DNA of 8,676 nucleotides from T1Sed10-7 sp041686695. GTDB lineage: Bacteria > Actinomycetota > Nitriliruptoria > Nitriliruptorales > Nitriliruptoraceae. The notes beneath the pieces are model-generated. The model was not told where the DNA came from and ran no database searches. It saw only the letters and a program-made list of their open reading frames with translations. The DNA lies in NCBI GenBank assembly GCA_041686695.1, contig JAWLDJ010000099.1:1-8676 (forward strand). Direction: 5' to 3'. Numbering within the stretch: the stretch's first letter is position 1; every line of letters starts with the position of its first letter. Shown one piece after another: positions 1 through 4,503 of the stretch. A program made the translations under genes and the position numbers.

Positions 1-63
1 CAGGGTGATCCTGGCGATCGGACCATCGAGGTGGTAGCGGATCGTCTCGTAGCTCGTGGCCAT
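1..63 (-). CDS. Enoyl-CoA hydratase/isomerase family protein, N-terminus only (cut by window edge)
   Basis: The minus strand reads from an ATG at 63 to the window edge, giving 21 codons that begin MATSYETIRYHLDG and end in PIARITL. A short strand, a DG turn and an 'xARITL' strand are the usual opening of crotonase-fold proteins, where an 'N-R-P' motif normally follows; that part lies outside the window. A ribosome binding site, GGGGAGG on the minus strand (68-74), sits four bases before the ATG and supports this start. Family members hydrate or isomerise acyl-CoA thioesters, often in fatty-acid beta-oxidation, but the substrate cannot be told from 21 residues. The gene is divergent from the EamA transporter. 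The call rests on a short N-terminal match, so it is moderate. Confidence 0.6.
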   Translation of the reverse strand, partial: MATSYETIRYHLDGPIARITL

Positions 64-127
64 CACGCCTCCCCGGCTCCGTCGCCCGTCCATGCTCGCT
101 GGCACCGTACTCGTCGCTGCGGCGCAC

Positions 128-211
128 GGACCGGCGAGCGGACCGGCACATGGACCGGCGAGCGGACCGGCGAGCGGGCCGGCGAGTGGGCCGGCCTACG
201 GGCCGGCGAGG
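128..211. repeat. Seven-unit 12-bp tandem repeat (minisatellite)
   Basis: Seven consecutive 12-base units start at 128, 140, 152, 164, 176, 188 and 200. Units 1, 3 and 4 are identical (GGACCGGCGAGC). Unit 2 ends in CACAT. Units 5-7 begin GGGCCGG and end in CGAGT, CCTAC and CGAGG. The first seven positions are GGRCCGG in every unit, while the last five vary. The array lies wholly between two divergent gene starts. Twelve is divisible by three, which is why the array stays open in several frames. Confidence 0.9.
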
Positions 212-309
212 CCCGGACCCATCGGCCTCGGCTAGCGTCGCGGGATCGCTCGGCACGCGTTCGCGCCGTGTCGCCGCCGCAGCGCCTGCCCCGGCACCAG
301 ACCGATCCC

Positions 310-316
310 GGTGGAG
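310..316 (+). promoter_or_regulatory. Ribosome binding site deciding the EamA start
   Basis: GGTGGAG lies five bases before the GTG at 322. It is the main reason for preferring this start over the much longer frame that begins at 31. Confidence 0.6.
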
Positions 317-321
317 CCGAA

Positions 322-1269
322 GTGTCCGTTCCCCCGCCCCACGCCGGGCGCCAGCGCCTGCTCCAGACCGCGGCCGGTACCCGCCTGGAGGCCTTCGGCG
401 CCGCCGAGTGGGGCCTGCTGGCCGTGATCGCAACGATCTGGGGCTCGTCGTTCGTCCTGATGGAGATCGGGCTCCGCGCCTTCGAGCCGGGTCTGGTCAC
501 CCTGCTGCGCGTCGGACTGGGCGCGACGGCGCTGCTGCTGGTGCCCCGGGCACGGCGCACGTCGATCCTGCGCGAGGACTGGCCCCGGGTGGCCCTGCTC
601 GGGGTCGTGTGGATGGGGGTCCCGCTGCTGCTGTTCCCGGTCGCGCAGCAGTGGATCGACTCCTCGGTCGCCGGGATGATCAACGGTGCCATGCCCCTGA
701 CCGTCGCTGCCTGGTCCGCCCTGCTGCTCGGCCGGGCTCCGGGACGGAGCCAGGCCGTGGGTCTGCTCATCGGCTTCGCCGGGATCGTCGCGATCTCCCT
801 GCCCGAGCTCCCCCTCGGCCGGCTGACGGCCGAGGGCACGGCCCTGACCGCGCTCGGCGCGGGCCTGGTCGTGGTGGCGACCGTGCTCTACGGGCTCGCG
901 GCGAACATCGCGGTGCCGCTCCAGCAGCGCTACGGCGCCCTGCCGGTCATGTTGCGCGTCCAGGCGGTGGCCCTGCTCCTGATCACCCCGTTCGGCCTGG
1001 CCGCCCTGCCGGGGTCGACCTTCGCGATCGGGCCGGCCCTGGCGATGGTGCCGCTGGGCATGCTCGGGACGGGGCTCGCCTTCGTGCTCATGGCCACGCT
1101 GGTCGGGCGCGTCGGCGGGCCGCGCGGCTCGATCGCGATCTACTTCGTTCCGGTGGTCGCCGTGCTGCTGGGCGTGGTGGTGCTGGGCGAACGCGTCCAC
1201 CCCCTGGCGCTGCTCGGCACCGCGCTCGTGCTCGCCGGCGCCTGGGCGACGTCACGACGGGAGACGTGA
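322..1269 (+). CDS. EamA/DMT-family drug/metabolite transporter
   Basis: A 315-residue hydrophobic protein with about ten membrane segments arranged as two five-helix EamA repeats, the normal size for drug/metabolite transporter exporters. The first helix carries the typical 'IWGSSFVLMEIGL' signature. The second half ends in the glycine-rich helix pair 'VLLGVVVLGERVHPLALLGTALVLAG', shown here in pieces at roughly residues 275-307. These inner-membrane proteins export small metabolites or amino acids; the substrate cannot be predicted. I chose the GTG at 322 because GGTGGAG (310-316) precedes it by five bases. The frame stays open upstream to an ATG at 31, but that extension runs through the minisatellite and into the divergent gene, and its sequence is arginine-rich low complexity. 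The gene converges on the thiamine-binding protein with seven bases between stops. Confidence 0.88.
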   Translation: MSVPPPHAGRQRLLQTAAGTRLEAFGAAEWGLLAVIATIWGSSFVLMEIGLRAFEPGLVTLLRVGLGATALLLVPRARRTSILREDWPRVALLGVVWMGVPLLLFPVAQQWIDSSVAGMINGAMPLTVAAWSALLLGRAPGRSQAVGLLIGFAGIVAISLPELPLGRLTAEGTALTALGAGLVVVATVLYGLAANIAVPLQQRYGALPVMLRVQAVALLLITPFGLAALPGSTFAIGPALAMVPLGMLGTGLAFVLMATLVGRVGGPRGSIAIYFVPVVAVLLGVVVLGERVHPLALLGTALVLAGAWATSRRET

Positions 1270-1285
1270 GGACCGGTCAGTCCTC
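1268..1285. terminator. Possible bidirectional hairpin at convergent gene ends
   Basis: GAGGAC (1268-1273) pairs with GTCCTC (1280-1285) around a six-base loop. The stem overlaps the transporter stop codon and the stop codon of the opposing thiamine-binding gene. There is no T-tract on either side, so it is only a weak candidate for a shared terminator. Confidence 0.35.
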
Positions 1286-1579
1286 GAGCTCACCCAGCAC
1301 CTGCTCGACGCGCTCCACCTTGCGGCGCAGCTGGTCGTCGTGGCCGGGACGATGGTCGAACTTCGCCGTGATCGACAACCGCGGAGCGTGTCGTTCGCCC
1401 TCCTCGATACAGCGCTCGAGCAGGGCGAAGATCTCCGTCGGGGTCCCCTCGACGGTCGTGAACATCGCGGTCGTCTCGTTGGGGAGGCCGCTGTCACGGA
1501 CGAGCCCGACGATCCGGGCGACCGCCGTTCCCACCGAATCGCTGCCGCCGAGCGGGGTGATCGAGAACGCCGCCAGCAT
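1277..1579 (-). CDS. MTH1187-family thiamine-binding protein (Thiamine_BP)
   Basis: The product is 100 residues, the usual size of the MTH1187/YqgV family, a single ferredoxin-like domain that forms multimers and, in studied members, binds thiamine-like ligands. It starts MLAAFSITPLGG, matching the conserved first strand 'x-x-F-S-I-x-P-L-G'. The middle has 'ETTAMFTTVEGTPTEIF' (residues 35-51), corresponding to the family's 'T.x.GT..EGx' segment before the second helix. The last third holds 'RLSITAKFDHRPG' and a charged C-terminal helix. I chose the ATG at 1579 because GGAGGAG lies just upstream; the frame stays open further upstream but that stretch is low-complexity. It is cytosolic and has no catalytic motif. 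No thiamine-biosynthesis gene lies in the window, and I see no TPP-riboswitch core upstream, although the leader does contain a strong hairpin. Confidence 0.82.
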   Translation of the reverse strand: MLAAFSITPLGGSDSVGTAVARIVGLVRDSGLPNETTAMFTTVEGTPTEIFALLERCIEEGERHAPRLSITAKFDHRPGHDDQLRRKVERVEQVLGELED

Positions 1580-1605
1580 GGGTCGCTCCTCCGGGTTCGT
1601 CACGG

Positions 1606-1633
1606 CCAGGGCTCGCCTGAACTGCGACCCTGG
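1606..1633 (-). promoter_or_regulatory. Stable hairpin in the 5' leader of the thiamine-binding gene
   Basis: On the plus strand, 1606-1616 (CCAGGGCTCGC) pairs with 1624-1633 (GCGACCCTGG). This gives ten base pairs, nine of them G-C or next to G-C, with one bulged C at 1612 and a seven-base loop. The structure ends 26 bases before the ATG at 1579, upstream of the ribosome binding site. It begins 14 bases downstream of a TAGGGT -10-like box, so it would sit at the very 5' end of the mRNA. Confidence 0.55.
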
Positions 1634-1646
1634 TGCCACGCCGGTG

Positions 1647-1652
1647 ACCCTA
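1647..1652 (-). promoter_or_regulatory. Candidate -10 box for the thiamine-binding gene
   Basis: TAGGGT on the minus strand fits the actinobacterial TANNNT -10 pattern and lies 67 bases before the ATG. No -35 box is visible. A start near 1640 would place the leader hairpin at the transcript's 5' end. Such hexamers occur often by chance, so confidence is low. Confidence 0.3.
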
Positions 1653-1774
1653 CTGGGGCCGTTCGTAGCCCGCGCCGCGAGCCCGTCGCTACGCTCGGCT
1701 CGCCGCCCGCCGGCCCGCTCCCACGTGCTCCCGCGGGACGTCGCCACCGCCCCGCATCCGCCGCAGAGGTACCC

Positions 1775-2188
1775 GTGACGCTGTTCCACCGCTACCTCGG
1801 TGCCGTCATCGTGGCGCTGTTCCTCACGATCATGTTCACCGGACTGGTGCTGCGTCTGGTGGGACGAGAGGACACGCCCACCGCGCTGTGGGCGACCCAG
1901 CACTGGACGGAGAACCTGCTGATCCTCCAGACCGTGACCGGCCTCATCCTCCTGCTGCTCGGACGTCGGGTGGTCGGGATGCCCTTCGCCTGGCTGCACT
2001 ACCTGTACGGCTCGCTCTTCCCGCTGATCGCGATCATCGGCGGACGCCTGGCGGGCCTGCGTCGTGAGCAACGTGAATACGTCGGGCTCGCCTGGGGTTC
2101 CTTCTTCGCCTTCGCGCTCACGCTGCGGGGGCTCCAGACCGCCTGCGGCGAGAGCCTGGCCGCGCTCGGTCGCTGCCTCGGTCCCTGA
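1775..2188 (+). CDS. Small four-helix integral membrane protein of unknown function
   Basis: A 137-residue protein starting at GTG 1775, with AGAGGT four bases upstream. It has four hydrophobic stretches, at about residues 7-28, 47-64, 72-91 and 103-122. Between and within them are 'TQHWTENLLILQ', 'WLHYLYGSLFPLIAIIGG' and 'RREQREYVGLAWGSFFAFAL'. The strong local motifs suggest a conserved family, but I do not recognise a named one. Histidines 43 and 75 lie at the edges of helices 2 and 3, a layout also seen in small b-type cytochromes, but this is only a hint. Residues 124 and 134 are cysteines after the last helix. The frame stays open upstream through arginine-rich sequence that overlaps the opposite-strand gene, so I rejected that extension. 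It is followed 89 bases later by the DsbA-like gene in the same direction. Confidence 0.7.
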   Translation: MTLFHRYLGAVIVALFLTIMFTGLVLRLVGREDTPTALWATQHWTENLLILQTVTGLILLLLGRRVVGMPFAWLHYLYGSLFPLIAIIGGRLAGLRREQREYVGLAWGSFFAFALTLRGLQTACGESLAALGRCLGP

Positions 2189-2215
2189 CCCACACAGGTC
2201 CGAAGCCCGCCAAGC

Positions 2216-2236
2216 CCAGGTGCCAAGCACGCCTGG
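2216..2236 (+). terminator. Possible weak hairpin after the membrane-protein gene
   Basis: CCAGGTGC (2216-2223) can pair with GCA (2227-2229) and CCTGG (2232-2236) around a three-base loop with a two-base bulge. It lies about 28 bases after the stop. There is no T-tract, and a direct repeat GCCAAGC (2209-2215, 2222-2228) overlaps it, so the role is uncertain. Confidence 0.25.
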
Positions 2237-2277
2237 CCGCCGCCACCACCGCTGTCGCACCGCTCAGGGAGGCTCCC

Positions 2278-2886
2278 GTGACCCGACCATTCGCCATCAC
2301 CTTCGATTACCTGTGCCCCTTCGCCCGCAACGCCAACGAGCACGTGGTCGCCGGGCTGCGCGCGGGTGCCGACTGGGACGTGCGGTTCCTGCCGTACAGC
2401 CTGGCGCAGGGACACGTCGAGGAGGGGCAGCAGGACGTGTGGGAGCGGATCGATCCCCACGGGATCTCGGGGGTGCTGGCCCTCCAGGTCGGCATCACCG
2501 TCCGTGATCACTACCCGGATCGCTTCCTCGACGTCCACGACGCGCTGTTCGCCGCTCGACACGATGCGGGAGGCGACATCAAGGATCGCGCCGTGCTCGC
2601 CGAAGCGGTGGAACGCCAGGGGGTGCCCGCCGCGGAGCTGTTCCGTGCGATCGACGACGGTGGGCCGCTCGGCCAGCTCCAGAAGGAGCACGAGCAGGCG
2701 GTCCACGAGCATGGCGTCTGGGGCGTGCCGACCTTCGTCACCGATCGTCGTGCCGTGTTCGTGCGCCTGCTCGACCGTCCGGCGGGCGACGCCGAGGTGG
2801 CGACCACACGTGTCGAGCAGGTGGTCGACCTGGTCGACGGCTCGCTCGACCTCCACGAGTTCAAGCAGGCCGATCTGCCGATCTGA
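2278..2886 (+). CDS. DsbA-family thioredoxin-fold protein with a single active-site cysteine
   Basis: A 202-residue protein starting at GTG 2278, with AGGGAGG five bases upstream. The opening strand 'AITFDYLCPFARNAN' puts Cys13-Pro-Phe-Ala16 where DsbA/FrnE-type proteins have a CxxC motif after 'FDxxCP'. A helical insertion follows, then 'GVWGVPTFV' (residues 146-154), which holds the cis-proline (Pro151) that faces the active site in thioredoxin folds. The size matches DsbA-like oxidoreductases and 2-hydroxychromene-2-carboxylate isomerases (PF01323). There is no signal peptide, so it should be cytosolic. Loss of the second cysteine argues against a plain disulfide oxidase and fits an isomerase, a glutathione- or mycothiol-using enzyme, or a monothiol reductase. 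The C-terminus overlaps the end of the convergent GalT-like gene by 26 bases. Confidence 0.82.
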   Translation: MTRPFAITFDYLCPFARNANEHVVAGLRAGADWDVRFLPYSLAQGHVEEGQQDVWERIDPHGISGVLALQVGITVRDHYPDRFLDVHDALFAARHDAGGDIKDRAVLAEAVERQGVPAAELFRAIDDGGPLGQLQKEHEQAVHEHGVWGVPTFVTDRRAVFVRLLDRPAGDAEVATTRVEQVVDLVDGSLDLHEFKQADLPI

Positions 2887-3876
2887 ACCGGGCGGCGTGG
2901 CGCTCCGGGGGATCGACCACGTCCACCAGGGGCGCCGCCGCGACCCCGGGCGCGTGCCGTTCGGTCACCTGGAGCTCCGCCCACCAGCGACCCGTCCCGT
3001 CCGGCAACGGGGCATGGAGCAGGGTCTTGACGTCCACCGGCGCGGNNNNNNNNNNNNNNNNNNNNNNNNNNNNNNNNNNNNNNNNNNNNNNNNNNNNNNN
3101 NNNNNNNNNNNNNNNNNNNNNNNNNNNNNNNNNNNNNNNNNNNNNGCCAGCTGCTCGTGGACGCTGCCCAGCCAACGGTGCACCAGCGACGCCACGACCT
3201 CGACGTCGAGCTGCTCGAGCCCGGCCCGGCCCGCCGGCACCAGCCAGGCGTCCAGCGGCCCGAGCGGCACCGGCGGTGCCACGAGGTGGACATCGTCGAG
3301 GACCGCGATCGTGTGCGCCGCCACGAGGATCTGTCCGAGGGTGGTGCCGCGGTCCCAGCGCCGCTGCTGCTCGAGGACCACCGGCGGGATGACCGCGCAG
3401 CACAGGACCTGCCCGTGGGGATGGTGCTGGGAGGCACCGGCACTGACGCCGACCGCCGTGGTCAGCAGAGCCCAGCGATCCGGCTCGCGACGGGCGAGCT
3501 GCAGCTGGACGTCGAGCTGGGTCGCCCACACCGTGGCGAGTTCCGGCCGCAGGTGGGTGAGCGTCGGGTCGTGGTCCGACGCGACCGCGAGGACGGCGCT
3601 CCCGGTGGGGCCGGTCAGCGGCGGATAGATGTTGCGCATGCCGAACCAGCGTCCGGCACCGCGGTCCGCCTCCGGCGCCAGGAGCCGCGGGTCGTCGGGT
3701 GCCGGTCGGCAGAACGGACACTCGAGCGCGTCGGGGGGCAGCGGTTGGCGCGGCACCTCCGGCCGCGGTCGCGCCTCCCGGCTCGGGGTCCACAGCCCGA
3801 GGCGGCCGGTGATCGGGCACGGGGTCGCACGTTGCGACGAGGGACCGGGCACGGGCCAGGCCGGCGCCGAGCTCAC
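2861..3876 (-). CDS. GalT-like (galactose-1-phosphate uridylyltransferase family) nucleotidyltransferase, interrupted by an assembly gap
   Basis: The N-terminal 243 residues (3146-3876) carry GalT-family landmarks in order: 'PITGRLGLWTPSR' (21-33), a zinc-type CPFC (53-56), 'MRNIYPPL' (80-87), and 'HHPHGQV' (151-157). The last includes the catalytic His-Pro-His, with the nucleotidylated histidine expected at 154. The C-terminal 61 codons (2861-3045) resume after the 100-N gap in another frame with 'VKTLLHAPLPDGTGRWWAEL' (split form of the family's 'HxAP...HWHxE' end). They lack the usual histidines there. Family enzymes move a nucleotide between sugar phosphates (UMP in GalT, AMP in relatives); the substrate here is uncertain. 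The GTG start at 3876 overlaps the stop of the ACT gene as GTGA, so translation is probably coupled. The frame change is explained by an N-run of arbitrary length rather than by a true frameshift. Confidence 0.75.
3046..3145. other. Assembly gap (100 N)
   Basis: Exactly 100 N bases, the customary placeholder for a scaffold gap of unknown size. It lies inside the GalT-like gene. Keeping the N-terminal frame (from 3876) and the C-terminal frame (to 2861) in register requires a true length that leaves remainder 2 when divided by 3, so 100 cannot be right unless the gene is frameshifted. Confidence 0.97.
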
Positions 3877-4256
3877 GCGTCGACGACGCCGAGCAGCTGT
3901 TTGGCGCGGTCCACGTCGTCACAGATGATGACCAGCTTGCTACCGGCGGCGATGTAGGCCTGATCGATGTTGATGTCCGCCTCCGCCAGCGTGCGGCAGG
4001 CCGCACCGAGGTGGCCGGGCTCGTCGGGGAGCGGGACCACCACGACCCGGCGGGCGGCACGGACCTCGATGCCCGCGCCGGCCAACACCTCGAGAGCATC
4101 CTCGGCGCGGTCGACGAGCACGTGCACGATCCCCTTGCCCTGGCCGGTGAAGGCGCTGATGGCCTCGATGTTGATGTCGGCGGCACCGAGCACCTCGCCG
4201 AGCCTGGCGAGCTGTCCGGGGGTGTCGTCGGGGATGACGACCAGGTCCTTGCGCAT
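3873..4256 (-). CDS. Tandem ACT-domain protein, probable small-molecule sensor
   Basis: A 127-residue protein made of two ACT-like repeats and nothing else. Repeat 1 (about 4-64) has 'VVIPDDTPGQLARLGEVLGAADINIEAI' in pieces: strand, 'D-x-P-G-x-L' turn, helix and 'INI'. Repeat 2 (about 71-127) repeats the plan with 'VVVPLPDEPGHLGA', 'LAEADINIDQAYI' and a final helix. ACT domains bind amino acids or similar ligands at dimer interfaces. Stand-alone two-repeat proteins are usually regulatory or of unknown role; there is no catalytic or DNA-binding part. I chose the ATG at 4256 because GGAGGAG lies close upstream; the frame continues upstream but loses similarity. Its stop overlaps the GTG of the GalT-like gene (GTGA), so the two are very likely one operon. 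Confidence 0.85.
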   Translation of the reverse strand: MRKDLVVIPDDTPGQLARLGEVLGAADINIEAISAFTGQGKGIVHVLVDRAEDALEVLAGAGIEVRAARRVVVVPLPDEPGHLGAACRTLAEADINIDQAYIAAGSKLVIICDDVDRAKQLLGVVDA

Positions 4257-4281
4257 CACGACCTCCTCCGCGGTGCGAGCG

Positions 4282-4287
4282 AGACTA
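4282..4287 (-). promoter_or_regulatory. Candidate -10 box for the ACT-GalT operon
   Basis: TAGTCT on the minus strand fits TANNNT and lies 25 bases before the ATG at 4256. That leaves room for a short leader carrying the GGAGGAG ribosome binding site. No -35 match is seen. Confidence 0.4.
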
Positions 4288-4326
4288 GCCAGCGACCGGC
4301 GGTGCGGGGCCGGTGAGCGTGGTTGG

Positions 4327-4332
4327 TACACT
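4327..4332 (+). promoter_or_regulatory. Candidate -10 box for tRNA-Asn
   Basis: TACACT fits TANNNT and lies 34 bases before the first base of the tRNA, a normal distance for a tRNA leader. No -35 hexamer is recognisable. It is divergent to the TAGTCT box of the ACT gene. Confidence 0.4.
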
Positions 4333-4366
4333 CTCCGCCGCCCGCAGGCCCGATCTGCGTGCCCTT

Positions 4367-4442
4367 TCCGGGGTAGCTCAGTTGGCAGAGCGTTCGACTG
4401 TTAATCGAAATGTCGCCGGTTCGAGCCCGGCCCCCGGAGCCA
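4367..4442 (+). tRNA. tRNA-Asn (anticodon GTT), CCA encoded
   Basis: A full cloverleaf can be drawn by hand. The acceptor stem TCCGGGG (4367-4373) pairs perfectly with CCCCGGA (4432-4438). The D stem is GCTC/GAGC (4376-4379 with 4388-4391) around AGTTGGCA. The anticodon stem TTCGA/TCGAA (4393-4397 with 4405-4409) encloses the loop CTGTTAA with GTT at 4400-4402. The variable loop is five bases. The T stem GCCGG/CCGGC (4415-4419 with 4427-4431) encloses TTCGAGC. The discriminator base is G4439, and the 3' CCA (4440-4442) is encoded in the DNA. GTT reads AAC and AAU, so this is asparagine tRNA. It is a lone gene between the ACT operon and the MDR gene. Confidence 0.97.
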
Positions 4443-4503
4443 CCTCCCCGCGCCAGCCCCAGCCGGCCCGGGCTGCGGCCCACACCGGCGCCGGCCGTCC
4501 GGC
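4443..4503. terminator. GC-rich convergent spacer after tRNA-Asn with possible hairpins
   Basis: This 61-base spacer separates the tRNA from the convergent MDR gene end. It contains CAGCC/GGCTG (4460-4464 with 4471-4475) around a six-base loop, and the palindrome CCGGCGCCGG (4485-4494). Either could help end transcription from one side or the other, but no T-tract follows, so this is only a structural suggestion. Confidence 0.3.

Larger units (their letters stand above)
64..321. promoter_or_regulatory. Divergent intergenic region between the crotonase-like gene and the EamA transporter
   Basis: This 258-base spacer must hold the promoters of both flanking genes. Possible -10 boxes of the TANNNT type are TACGGT on minus (104-109, about 40 bases before the crotonase ATG) and TAGCGT on plus (233-238, about 84 bases before the transporter GTG). 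Neither has a recognisable -35 partner. The centre is filled by a 12-bp tandem repeat listed separately. Long open frames cross this region, but their protein is arginine- and proline-rich low complexity, so I treat it as non-coding. Confidence 0.5.
1580..1774. other. Divergent intergenic region, thiamine-binding gene / small membrane protein
   Basis: The 195-base spacer holds the minus-strand leader hairpin and a TAGGGT box. On the plus side it has a TACGCT box (1690-1695), about 80 bases before the membrane-protein GTG. AGAGGT (1765-1770) is the only ribosome-binding-site-like sequence before that GTG. I see no RNA gene or other coding frame that looks real. Confidence 0.45.

Noticed and set aside
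128..211. CRISPR array
   Set aside because: The 12-base units are contiguous with no unique spacers, and there is no cas gene nearby.
31..321. N-terminal extension of the EamA frame from an ATG at 31
   Set aside because: It runs through the 12-bp repeat array and the start of the divergent crotonase-like gene, and reads as low-complexity Arg/Gly/Thr. The GTG at 322 has a good ribosome binding site and normal family length.
1580..1774. TPP riboswitch upstream of the thiamine-binding gene
   Set aside because: I looked for the CTGAGA and the GGGGTGCCC-type core on the minus strand and found neither. The leader is too short for a standard TPP element and has just one simple hairpin.
150..1778. 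A 542-codon plus-strand frame over the EamA gene
   Set aside because: It is the same strand in another frame, Arg/Ala/Gly-rich, with no hydrophobic helices, while the overlapping EamA frame has clear family motifs.
1999..2856. A 285-codon minus-strand frame opposite the membrane protein and DsbA-like gene
   Set aside because: It contains no recognisable motif, and the plus-strand genes have clear domain signatures and ribosome binding sites.
2861..3876. Frameshifted pseudogene
   Set aside because: The change of frame coincides exactly with a 100-N placeholder, and both flanks read well with no stop codons, so a mis-sized gap is the simpler explanation.
4367..4442. tRNA as an integration (att) site of a mobile island
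   Set aside because: I see no integrase next to it and no repeated copy of the tRNA 3' end elsewhere in the window.
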